A stretch of DNA of 12,688 nucleotides from an uncultured Erysipelotrichaceae bacterium (GCA_902783405.1 CACZQZ010000135.1:1-12688); one strand, 5' to 3'; positions 6,412-12,255 are shown, counted from the stretch's first letter. Notes: generated by a model not told the origin, from the letters alone. Program-made: numbers and translations.

Positions 6412-6440
6412 TTGAATGAAAGTACATGTTATGATAAAAT
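6412..6440 (+). promoter_or_regulatory. Promoter of the pilin-like gene with extended -10
   Basis: TTGAAT (6412-6417) and TAAAAT (6435-6440) have 17-nt spacing, with TG at 6432-6433 giving an extended -10. It is placed between the tspO terminator and the pilin gene, so the latter is transcribed on its own. Confidence 0.65.
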
Positions 6441-6466
6441 CATATTAGATGATAGGAGTCGATATT

Positions 6467-6826
6467 ATGAATAGGAAAGGTTTTACTTTAGTAGAAGTTA
6501 TTGCGGTGGTAGCTGTTCTTGCTGTAATATTATTAGTTTCATTTCCAGTATATAATGGAATTATAAAAAGAAATACTTCTAAAAGATATGATGATTTTAT
6601 AACAACGCTATGTGAAGCTGGACAATATTATATTTTACATAATAATGATACCTCTTTACTAAATAATACTACTACAAGAGTACAAATAAAAGATTTAAAA
6701 ATTAATAATAGTAGTTTAGTAAGAAGTGATTTAATAAATCCAAGAACAAAACAAGCTATAAATTTAAATGCATACCTTGTTATTACCAAAAATTATAATG
6801 GTACATATACATGTGTTCTAGAATAA
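6467..6826 (+). CDS. Type IV pilin-like protein (class III-signal prepilin)
   Basis: A 119-aa pseudopilin-like protein. The short basic leader MNRKG is followed by FTLVEVIAVVAVLAVILLV, the classic prepilin signal: cleavage by prepilin peptidase is expected between Gly5 and Phe6, with the conserved Glu at mature position +5, and the hydrophobic helix both anchors the protein and packs the filament. The remaining domain is small and polar, with Cys49 and Cys116 that could form a disulphide. I chose ATG 6467 rather than the in-frame ATG at 6449 because AGGAG (6454-6458) lies between them with 8-nt spacing and the leader then has the usual length. No assembly ATPase, platform protein or peptidase is in the window, so it may be a competence (ComG-type) or dispersed minor pilin. 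It has its own promoter and terminator. Confidence 0.88.
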   Translation: MNRKGFTLVEVIAVVAVLAVILLVSFPVYNGIIKRNTSKRYDDFITTLCEAGQYYILHNNDTSLLNNTTTRVQIKDLKINNSSLVRSDLINPRTKQAINLNAYLVITKNYNGTYTCVLE

Positions 6827-6857
6827 AAATTGGTATATGTTGCGTTATATTATTTTT

Positions 6858-6886
6858 GAGAGAAATTGAATAGTTTCTCTTTTTTT
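6858..6886 (+). terminator. Intrinsic terminator after the pilin-like gene
   Basis: AGAGAAA (6859-6865) pairs with TTTCTCT (6874-6880), extended inward by T.G and T-A to leave a GAAT tetraloop, and followed by a T run to 6886. Located 32 nt after the stop codon. Confidence 0.82.
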
Positions 6887-6896
6887 GCATAAAATT
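6868..6896 (+). promoter_or_regulatory. Possible sigma-E-like promoter of the yqfC operon
   Basis: GAATAGT (6868-6874) and CATAAAATT (6888-6896) resemble the Bacillus sigma-E elements (kmATATT and CATACAATT), with a 13-nt spacer that is one to two bases short. The -35 lies in the loop of the pilin terminator. In B. subtilis yqfC-yqfD are under sigma-E, which makes the idea reasonable, but A/T-rich DNA gives such matches easily. I see no good sigma-A promoter in 6827-6910. Confidence 0.3.
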
Positions 6897-6910
6897 TTTT
6901 AGGTGATATT

Positions 6911-7150
6911 ATGAATATCATAAAAAACGTAAGAGATTTTATTTTAGAAAATGAGTTTGAACTTAAATTATTGGAAGGTAGAGTCAATATTGTAAACTAT
7001 ACATCTATTGGACATTTTGATAATAATAAAGTTATTATTTATTACAAAAAAGGAGAAATAATTATCAAAGGAGAAAATTTAACGGTTAATAAACTTATGA
7101 ATGATGAAATTTTAATTACTGGTAAATTCAAAAGTATAGAACTTAGGTGA
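6911..7150 (+). CDS. yqfC: YqfC/YabP-family sporulation protein
   Basis: A 79-aa protein of the YabP/YqfC family. The diagnostic central pattern is visible: LEGRVNIVNYTSIGHF (21-36), then a beta strand VIIYYKKGEIIIKG (41-54), NLTVNKLMNDEILITGKF (56-73) and a final short strand. In B. subtilis yqfC is a mother-cell (sigma-E) sporulation gene next to yqfD, and mutants are defective around engulfment/mid-sporulation; the molecular role is not established. It is soluble with no signal peptide. ATG 6911 follows AGGTGA (6901-6906), a tight 4-nt spacing. The stop codon TGA forms part of the RBS of yqfD, four nt before its start, so the two are translationally linked. Its presence suggests a spore-forming ancestor or organism. 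Confidence 0.9.
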   Translation: MNIIKNVRDFILENEFELKLLEGRVNIVNYTSIGHFDNNKVIIYYKKGEIIIKGENLTVNKLMNDEILITGKFKSIELR

Positions 7151-7154
7151 TCAA

Positions 7155-8345
7155 ATGAAAAATAATTTTATTGAAAAATTTAGAAGTAAAATTATTTTAA
7201 AAGCAACAGGAAAAAATATTGAACGTTTTCTTAGAAGATTGATATCAAATAAAATAGAATTAATAAAAATTAAAAGAACAAAATATAATCAAATTTATAT
7301 AACCATTTATAAAGAAGATTATGACAAAGTAATGGATTTAAAAACAGTGTACGAAATAGAAACTATAGATACTCTTGGAATGATGAAAATAAAAAAATTA
7401 TTAAGCTATCATAAAATCATCATCTTTTTTTTAATCTTGAGTATTTTATTTGTATATTTTTTAACCCATATTATTTTTGAAATAGAAATTGTTCATACAG
7501 ATAAAGAAGTTAGAAGACTTGTTAAAAATGAATTAGAAACTTATGGTATTAAAGAAAAAAGCTTAAAAAAAAGTTACCAAGAAATACAGAAGATAAAAGA
7601 GAAAATATTAGAAAATAATAAAGATAAAATAGAATGGTTAGAAATTGAAAATGTTGGAATAAAATATATTGTTCGAATTGAAGAAAGAGAAAAAAAAGAA
7701 AAAAAATTAGAAAAAGAAAAAAGAAATATCGTAGCTAAAAAATCTGGTATTATCAAAAGAATAGAAGTAACAGAAGGAGATATTCAAAAAGAAGTTAATA
7801 ATTATGTAAATAAAGGTGATTTATTAGTAAGTGGCATTATTTATTTGAATGAAAACATTATGGATATTGTGAGTTCCACAGGACATATTTATGCGGAAGT
7901 ATGGTATAAAGTAAAAGTATCTTTACCACTTTATTACTATGAAAAAAAAGATTTACATCATCAAAAAACAGTATATACTATTCATTTTATACAAAAAAGG
8001 TTTGAATTTAATTTACATCCATTTAAACAAAAAGAAATCGAAAGTAAAAAACTTTTATATCATTCTTTTTTACCGATATCTTTAGAAAAAGAACATCAAA
8101 AAGAGATAGAAATAATTGATAAAAACTATAACAAGAAAGAAGCTATCGAAAAAGCTAGGAGAGCAGCTAAAGAAAAAATAGAAGAAAAATTAAAAGAGGG
8201 AGAATATATTATTTCTCAAAAAGATTTGAAAATCGATGAAAAGAATAGTAAAATAGAGTTAGAAGAATTTATATCCGTGTATGAAGATATAGCATCATAT
8301 GAAAAAATAGAGGGTGATATACTTGCTCAGAGAAACAATACTTGA
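7155..8345 (+). CDS. yqfD: Sporulation protein YqfD
   Basis: A 396-aa protein, nearly the length of B. subtilis YqfD. A cytoplasmic N-terminal domain (about 1-85) with ATGKNIERFLRRLI (17-30) is followed by one transmembrane helix (about 86-108) and a large, very Lys/Glu-rich outer domain. Recognisable YqfD segments are IEWLEIENVGIKYIVRIEER (159-178) and AKKSGIIKRIEVTEGD (194-209), a pattern also seen as a short beta-barrel-like 'GxI..I.V..GD' segment. With yqfC it belongs to the sigma-E sporulation regulon in Bacillus. Start ATG uses AGGTGA (7145-7150), which includes the yqfC stop. The 3' end overlaps the next gene by 23 nt. In Bacillus the following gene would be phoH; here it is a vanZ-like gene. 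Confidence 0.9.
   Translation: MKNNFIEKFRSKIILKATGKNIERFLRRLISNKIELIKIKRTKYNQIYITIYKEDYDKVMDLKTVYEIETIDTLGMMKIKKLLSYHKIIIFFLILSILFVYFLTHIIFEIEIVHTDKEVRRLVKNELETYGIKEKSLKKSYQEIQKIKEKILENNKDKIEWLEIENVGIKYIVRIEEREKKEKKLEKEKRNIVAKKSGIIKRIEVTEGDIQKEVNNYVNKGDLLVSGIIYLNENIMDIVSSTGHIYAEVWYKVKVSLPLYYYEKKDLHHQKTVYTIHFIQKRFEFNLHPFKQKEIESKKLLYHSFLPISLEKEHQKEIEIIDKNYNKKEAIEKARRAAKEKIEEKLKEGEYIISQKDLKIDEKNSKIELEEFISVYEDIASYEKIEGDILAQRNNT
8311..8317 (+). promoter_or_regulatory. RBS that places the vanZ-like start at TTG 8323
   Basis: AGGGTGA inside the yqfD 3' end lies 5 nt before TTG 8323. The upstream in-frame GTG at 8314 is inside this RBS and has no RBS of its own, so TTG 8323 is preferred. Confidence 0.55.
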
Positions 8346-8928
8346 TATCTTTGGTGGCGTATGGCCAATGATTATTATAATATGTACAATCTTAATTACT
8401 TTAAGGATTACATATCTTATTGTTGAAAAAAAATCTTTTGTTTTTTATAAAGAAGTTTTTGTGTTACTTTTTATTATTTATATTATGAGCTTATTCCATA
8501 CCGTTACTTTTCAAGATGTTAACTGGTCATCATCGAATTTTATTCCATTTAAAGAAATGTTTCGTTATAGGTTTGGATCTAGATTATTTCTTAGAAATGT
8601 TGTAGGAAATGTACTTATGTTTTTACCTTATGGATTTTTTCTTCATTACTTTATTCGTAAAAGTAGTGACAAGTTAGCATTTCTGCTTATAATGATTCTA
8701 TCTTTTACTATTGAGTTTACACAACTTTGTATTGGTAGAGTTTTTGATGTAGATGATATTATATTAAATATTTTAGGTGGAATGGTAGGATTTTACCTTT
8801 TCTATTATTTAAATAGTATCAGAGAAAAATTTCCAAAAATTTTAAAGAAAAATTGGTTTTATAATATTATCGTCGTTGTATTTTTAATAATTATGGTATT
8901 ATATTTAATGGGAGTGAGTTTTGTATGA
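8323..8928 (+). CDS. VanZ-family membrane protein
   Basis: A 201-aa membrane protein with hydrophobic helices near 13-34, 43-61, 92-111, 117-135, 143-163 and 180-200. VanZ-family hallmarks are clear: NFIPFKEM (72-79) after the second helix, GNVLMFLPYGFFL (95-107), EFTQLCIGRVFDVDDIILN (131-149) and LGGMVGF (151-157). The family is named after a teicoplanin-resistance accessory protein, but most members are chromosomal and of unknown role; no van resistance genes are nearby and resistance should not be assumed. The gene overlaps yqfD by 23 nt and ybeY by 4 nt (ATGA at 8925-8928), so it is fully embedded in the operon. The start is taken as TTG 8323 on RBS grounds; GTG 8314 would add three residues. 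Confidence 0.88.
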   Translation: MLRETILDIFGGVWPMIIIICTILITLRITYLIVEKKSFVFYKEVFVLLFIIYIMSLFHTVTFQDVNWSSSNFIPFKEMFRYRFGSRLFLRNVVGNVLMFLPYGFFLHYFIRKSSDKLAFLLIMILSFTIEFTQLCIGRVFDVDDIILNILGGMVGFYLFYYLNSIREKFPKILKKNWFYNIIVVVFLIIMVLYLMGVSFV

Positions 8929-9365
8929 ATGAAATAGGTATATTTAATCAGACAGAAGATTTTGATGAAATAAAAGATGTAGAAGAATTAATGAATAAAG
9001 TATGTGTTAAAGAAAATTTACAAAACGTAGAATTTAATATTATTTTTGTAGATAATAAAGAAATTCATAGAATAAATAAAGAGTGGAGAGGTATTGATAG
9101 GGAGACAGATGTGATATCTTTCGCTTTAGAAGACAATGAAGAGGTAAAAGAAGAACATAGAGTTTTAGGTGATATTTATATTTCTTTAGATAAAGCTAAA
9201 GAGCAAGCAAAAGAATATGGACACTCTTTAAAACGGGAACTTTGCTTTTTGAGTGTTCATGGGTTATTACATTTACTTGGTTATGATCATATGAATAAAG
9301 AAGACGAAAAAATAATGTTTGATAAACAGAAGGAGATTTTAGATTTTTATGGGATTACTAGATAG
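8925..9365 (+). CDS. ybeY: Endoribonuclease YbeY (rRNA maturation factor)
   Basis: A 146-aa cytosolic metal-dependent RNase that takes part in 16S rRNA 3'-end maturation and ribosome quality control. The zinc-binding signature HGLLHLLGYDH (112-122) supplies three His (112, 116, 122), and the conserved TDVISFAL (61-68) and LGDIYIS (81-87) motifs lie upstream in the normal order, with Arg59 just before the first. Length matches the family. Start ATG at 8925 overlaps the vanZ-like stop in ATGA and follows GGAGTGA (8911-8917, 7-nt spacing). Its 3' end overlaps dgkA by 17 nt. Co-location with era is conserved across Bacillota and the two products act on the 30S subunit. Confidence 0.96.
   Translation: MNEIGIFNQTEDFDEIKDVEELMNKVCVKENLQNVEFNIIFVDNKEIHRINKEWRGIDRETDVISFALEDNEEVKEEHRVLGDIYISLDKAKEQAKEYGHSLKRELCFLSVHGLLHLLGYDHMNKEDEKIMFDKQKEILDFYGITR
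9330..9335 (+). promoter_or_regulatory. dgkA RBS with unusually long spacing
   Basis: AAGGAG lies 13 nt before ATG 9349 but only 7 nt before an in-frame ATT at 9343. An in-frame TAG at 9340 excludes any earlier start. Either the spacing is suboptimal and coupling to ybeY helps, or ATT 9343 is used. Confidence 0.45.
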
Positions 9366-9771
9366 AATTAAAAATGAACAAAAAGTGGTTAGAAATAAAG
9401 ATAATGGTACACCTTTAGAAAGATATTATAAAAGTTTTTTTCATGCGATTGATGGTATTACATATACTTTTGTTTGCGAACATAACGCAATTATTATTTT
9501 TTTAGCCATGATTGTAGCAACCATTGCTGGTTTTGTGTTTCATATTTCAGATGAAGAATGGCTTTTTGTAGTTATTATCATTGGACTTGTTATTGCGTCA
9601 GAACTTATCAATACAGCTATAGAAGCTACCATTGATTTAATTACAGATAAAATGCATCCACTTGCTAAAATTGCTAAAGATACAGCATCTTCAGCATCAC
9701 TTGTATTATCTATTACAGCATTCATTGGAGCAGTTATTATTTTTTTACCTAAGATATTAGAAATATTATAG
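9349..9771 (+). CDS. dgkA: Diacylglycerol kinase family protein (probable undecaprenol kinase)
   Basis: A 140-aa small integral membrane kinase. In Gram-positive bacteria this family phosphorylates undecaprenol, recycling the lipid carrier of cell-wall synthesis, rather than diacylglycerol. Evidence: SFFHAIDGITYTF (29-41) as the amphipathic N-terminal segment, CEHNAIIIF (43-51) entering the first membrane helix (about 47-64), a second helix (72-91) ending in the active-site pattern ASELINTAIEATIDLI (83-98), AKIAKDTASSASLVL (106-120), and a third helix (117-137). The N-terminal 25 residues are more polar and longer than in many members. It overlaps the ybeY 3' end by 17 nt and is 11 nt from cdd. 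The start codon is discussed with its RBS. Confidence 0.93.
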   Translation: MGLLDRIKNEQKVVRNKDNGTPLERYYKSFFHAIDGITYTFVCEHNAIIIFLAMIVATIAGFVFHISDEEWLFVVIIIGLVIASELINTAIEATIDLITDKMHPLAKIAKDTASSASLVLSITAFIGAVIIFLPKILEIL

Positions 9772-9782
9772 AAGGAGTTTTT

Positions 9783-10169
9783 ATGAAAGAAAAATTAAAA
9801 GAGTTATTAAATTATTCTTATAGTCCTTATTCTAAATATAGAGTAGCTGCGATAGCGCTTATGAAAGATGGACGAGAATTTACTGGAGTTAATATTGAAA
9901 ATGCATCTTTTGGGGCAACCATATGTGCTGAGAGAACAGCTATTTTTAAAGCAATTAGTGAAGGTTATAAAAAGAAAGACTTTAAAGAACTTTACGTGAT
10001 GTGTGATGACGAAAAAATAGGAACTTGTTGTTTTATTTGCAGACAAGTCATCACAGAGTTTTTTGAAGAAGATGCTCTTATTACTATGATGAATCCAAAT
10101 GGAGATTCTTTAGTTTTAAAAGTAAAAGAACTTTGCCCTTATCCTTTTAACGAGGAGAATTTAAAATGA
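9783..10169 (+). CDS. cdd: Cytidine deaminase
   Basis: A 128-aa homotetrameric-type cytidine deaminase that converts cytidine and deoxycytidine to uridine and deoxyuridine in pyrimidine salvage. Substrate-binding GVNIENASFG (35-44) is followed by the catalytic CAERTAIFKAI (48-58), in which Cys48 binds zinc and Glu50 shuttles protons, and by the second zinc motif CCFICRQ (82-88) supplying Cys83 and Cys86. The usual form of the latter is PCGxCRQ; here Pro is Cys and Gly is Phe. An N-terminal YSPYSKYRVAA (13-23) matches the family. Start ATG follows AAGGAG (9772-9777, 5-nt spacing) just after the dgkA stop. The stop overlaps the era start in ATGA. All zinc ligands are intact, so it is probably active. 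Confidence 0.94.
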   Translation: MKEKLKELLNYSYSPYSKYRVAAIALMKDGREFTGVNIENASFGATICAERTAIFKAISEGYKKKDFKELYVMCDDEKIGTCCFICRQVITEFFEEDALITMMNPNGDSLVLKVKELCPYPFNEENLK

Positions 10170-11047
10170 AATCAGGATTTATTAGTTTCATTGGAAGACC
10201 AAATGTAGGGAAATCTACTTTATTAAATTCTATTTTAGGAACAAAGTTAGCGATTACTTCTTCCAAACCTCAAACGACGAGAGATTCTATTCAAGGAGTT
10301 TATATTGATGGAGATGTGCAGCTAATTTTTATAGATACTCCAGGCATTCATAAACCTAAAAACAAACTTGGAAAATATATCAATAAAGAAGCATATAATA
10401 ATATGCAAGATACTAATCTTTTAGCACTTGTAGTAGACGTTACAGAGCCTTTTGGAAGAGGAGACGAATTTGTCTTAGAAAAAATGAAAGAAACAGGATT
10501 ACCTGCTATTTTAGTATTAAATAAAGTAGACAAAATGAAAAGAGAAGAAGTATTACCAATAATAGAAACATACCAAAGTAAATATCCGTTTGAACATATT
10601 ATTCCTGTATCTGCACTTAAACAAGAAAACATTAAAGAACTTATTAAAGTGATGAAAGAATATGCGAAAGAAGATTTTTGGTATTATGATGAAAATACAT
10701 TAACCAATAAAAATATGAATTATTTGATTACAGAACGAATAAGAGAAAAAATATTTAGGTTAACAGAAGAAGAGATTCCTTATTCTACAGCGGTGATTAT
10801 CGAACATATGGAAAAGAAAAAAAATGCTTATTACATTATCGCTAATATTATTGTAGATAGAGATGCGGTTAAAAAAATTATTGTTGGTAGGCATGGTACT
10901 AAAATTAAAGAAATTGGCATAAAGTCAAGAGAAGATATAGAGGAATTATTGCAAACAAAAGTTTATTTAGAAATTTTTGTTAAAACGGTTAAGAAATGGA
11001 GAGACCAAGATAAATATTTAACAGAATTTGGCTATGAAAAAGATTAA
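10166..11047 (+). CDS. era: GTPase Era
   Basis: A 293-aa essential GTPase that binds the 3' end of 16S rRNA and assists 30S assembly. G1 GRPNVGKST (10-18), G2 region TTRD (37-40), G3 DTPG (57-60), G4 NKVD (119-122) and G5 SAL (149-151) are all in place. The C-terminal type II KH domain contains IIVGRHGTKIKEIG (238-251) with the expected GxxG-like turn, and the end FGYEKD resembles other Era tails. Length is slightly under the common ~300. Start ATG overlaps the cdd stop by 4 nt; GAGGAG (10151-10156) is the RBS, 9 nt upstream. The gene is in its conserved place between cdd and yqzL/recO. Confidence 0.97.
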   Translation: MKSGFISFIGRPNVGKSTLLNSILGTKLAITSSKPQTTRDSIQGVYIDGDVQLIFIDTPGIHKPKNKLGKYINKEAYNNMQDTNLLALVVDVTEPFGRGDEFVLEKMKETGLPAILVLNKVDKMKREEVLPIIETYQSKYPFEHIIPVSALKQENIKELIKVMKEYAKEDFWYYDENTLTNKNMNYLITERIREKIFRLTEEEIPYSTAVIIEHMEKKKNAYYIIANIIVDRDAVKKIIVGRHGTKIKEIGIKSREDIEELLQTKVYLEIFVKTVKKWRDQDKYLTEFGYEKD

Positions 11048-11085
11048 AATTTAAAATAAAGACCAATATAAAATAGGTGATTGAA

Positions 11086-11196
11086 ATGAAAAACTTATTA
11101 TGGGATTTATTTAAAAATACTGGAAAGATAGAATACTATCTAAAGTATAAAAGAGAGGCAAGAAATGAGAAAAGTAAAGGTAGGACAAACTTATAG
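11086..11196 (+). CDS. yqzL: Tiny YqzL-like protein
   Basis: A 36-aa ORF reading MKNLLWDLFKNTGKIEYYL at its start and ending in a basic tail. The pattern W..F..TG.I..YL is that of YqzL, a small protein of unknown function located between era and recO in B. subtilis, which is where this one lies. RBS AGGTGA (11075-11080) is 5 nt before ATG. The last 32 nt overlap the next gene, and the B. subtilis protein is longer (about 47 aa by memory), so the 3' part has probably been shortened. Assignment rests on motif plus position. Confidence 0.72.
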   Translation: MKNLLWDLFKNTGKIEYYLKYKREARNEKSKGRTNL

Positions 11197-11383
11197 ACAT
11201 TTTAAAGGAACGATATATAAAGTAATTGCTATTGCTAAACATTCTGAAAGTTTAGAAGATTTAGTTATCTATGCTCATGATGATAAAGTTTGGGCAAGAC
11301 CTTATGATTCATTTATATCTAAAGTTGATAAGGAAAAATATCCAGAAGTAAAGCAAGAGTATCGATTTGAAGAATATGATTGA
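11165..11383 (+). CDS. DUF1653 domain protein
   Basis: A 72-aa small soluble protein made up of a single DUF1653 domain. The pattern is clear: GQTYRHFKGTIYKVIAIAKH (7-26), SESLEDLVIY (27-36) and KVWARPYDSF (41-50), corresponding to the family consensus G.YRHFKG..Y.V...A.HSET.E..V.Y....W.RP...F. Its biochemical function is unknown. ATG 11165 has GAGAGG (11153-11158) 6 nt upstream, inside the yqzL-like gene. It overlaps yqzL by 32 nt and recO by 8 nt, so it seems inserted into the era-recO interval, which in B. subtilis holds only yqzL. Confidence 0.9.
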   Translation: MRKVKVGQTYRHFKGTIYKVIAIAKHSESLEDLVIYAHDDKVWARPYDSFISKVDKEKYPEVKQEYRFEEYD

Positions 11384-12104
11384 AAAAGTTGAAGGAATTG
11401 TTGTTGGTGAAAGAAGTTATAGTGAAACCAGCAAGATATTAGATGTTTTTACTAAAAAATATGGAATTATAGGTGTACTTTCCAAAGGATGTAAAAGAAT
11501 GAAAAGTCCACTTAGAAGTGTATCCGAAAAACTAACCTTTGGTGATTTTCATATTTTTTATAAAGAAAGTAAATTATCTACTTTATCTTCTGTTGATGTT
11601 AAAGATATTTTTAAAAACATAAAAAAAGATATAAAAAAAATAAGTTATGCATCTTACTTATTGGAATTATCTTCTAATATATATAAACAAAGTGAAGATG
11701 AAAATATTTATGATATTTTAGTTGCAGCTTTAACTAAAATAAATGAAAATTTTGATGAAGAAGTTATTACGAATATTGTAGAATTAAAATATTTAAAATA
11801 TTTAGGAATTCTTCCTAATATAGATTCATGTACAGTTTGTGGAAACAAAACAGATATTGTTACCATTTCTTTAAAAGGCGGATATATTTGTAAAAATTGT
11901 TATGAAGGAGAACAAATTGTTTCAGAAAAAACAATTAAATTAATTCGTATTTTTTATTATATTGATCTTTTAAAAATAGAAAAATTAGAAATTGGATTAT
12001 TAGAAAAAAAGCAAATTTCAGATTTTTTAGAAGAATATTATGATAAATATACAGGATTATACCTAAAATCAAAGTCTTTTTTGAAAAATATCAAAAAAAT
12101 ATGA
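11376..12104 (+). CDS. recO: DNA repair protein RecO
   Basis: A 242-aa recombination mediator that, with RecF and RecR, loads RecA on SSB-coated single-stranded DNA. The N-terminal OB-fold begins EKVEGIVVGERSYSETSKIL (3-22), close to the family pattern, followed by YGIIGVLSKGCKRMKSPLRS (29-48). A zinc-finger CTVC (152-155) ... CKNC (172-175) interrupts the helical C-terminal domain at residues 152-175, as in Gram-positive RecO proteins. I chose ATG 11376, which gives MIEKVEGIV and aligns with known starts; an in-frame TTG at 11367 would add three residues. No strong RBS precedes either, and the 8-nt overlap with the DUF1653 gene (ATGATTGA) suggests translational coupling. The stop codon lies within the operon terminator. 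Confidence 0.94.
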   Translation: MIEKVEGIVVGERSYSETSKILDVFTKKYGIIGVLSKGCKRMKSPLRSVSEKLTFGDFHIFYKESKLSTLSSVDVKDIFKNIKKDIKKISYASYLLELSSNIYKQSEDENIYDILVAALTKINENFDEEVITNIVELKYLKYLGILPNIDSCTVCGNKTDIVTISLKGGYICKNCYEGEQIVSEKTIKLIRIFYYIDLLKIEKLEIGLLEKKQISDFLEEYYDKYTGLYLKSKSFLKNIKKI

Positions 12105-12115
12105 TATTTTTTTTT
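12084..12115 (+). terminator. Operon terminator containing the recO stop codon
   Basis: AAAAATATCA (12084-12093) is perfectly complementary to TGATATTTTT (12102-12111) with an 8-nt loop, followed by four more T. The recO stop TGA (12102-12104) is part of the right arm, so the last six recO codons double as terminator stem and loop. Confidence 0.8.
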
Positions 12116-12117
12116 GG

Positions 12118-12147
12118 TTGTCAAAAAGTTTTAAAATGTGATATAAT
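12118..12147 (+). promoter_or_regulatory. Strong promoter of the tail-collar-like gene
   Basis: TTGTCA (12118-12123) and TATAAT (12142-12147) are separated by 18 nt, and TG at 12139-12140 makes an extended -10. It starts three bases after the recO terminator. Predicted start is near 12154, giving a leader of about 100 nt. Confidence 0.85.
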
Positions 12148-12174
12148 CAAATCATAGGAAAATTGCTTCTGAAC

Positions 12175-12227
12175 TTATTTCAAAAAGAAATAACTGAAAC
12201 AATTGATAAAGGAAACTTTTGAAATAA
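12175..12227 (+). promoter_or_regulatory. Leader RNA with two competing stems
   Basis: TTATTTC (12175-12181) can pair with GAAATAA at 12187-12193 (7 bp, A5 loop) or, as part of an 11-bp perfect match TTATTTCAAAA (12175-12185), with TTTTGAAATAA at 12217-12227. The two pairings exclude each other. The distal arm ends 8 nt before the AGGAG at 12236. No known riboswitch motif is recognised. Confidence 0.4.
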
Positions 12228-12255
12228 AAAAAGTAGGAGTAGAAAGGAAAAGCAT

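Noticed and set aside
6803..6840. 8-bp inverted repeat ACATATAC/GTATATGT spanning the pilin stop codon
   Set aside because: A/T-rich, 22-nt loop, no T tract, and a good terminator follows just downstream; chance is the simplest explanation.
7574..7756. 60-aa minus-strand ORF inside yqfD
   Set aside because: It is the complement of the Lys/Glu-rich part of yqfD, giving a Phe/Ser-rich low-complexity product.
8323..8928. Glycopeptide resistance from the VanZ-like protein
   Set aside because: No vanA/B/H/X/Y or regulatory van genes nearby; VanZ-family proteins are common in sensitive bacteria.
9540..10632. Three minus-strand ORFs inside dgkA, cdd and era (9540-9725, 9807-10046, 10348-10632)
   Set aside because: Each lies wholly within a well-supported gene on the + strand and shows no domain or RBS.
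11028..11057. Possible promoter TTGGCT-N18-TAAAAT at the end of era
   Set aside because: Only a moderate match in very A/T-rich DNA and it lies mostly in coding sequence; not enough to call an internal promoter.
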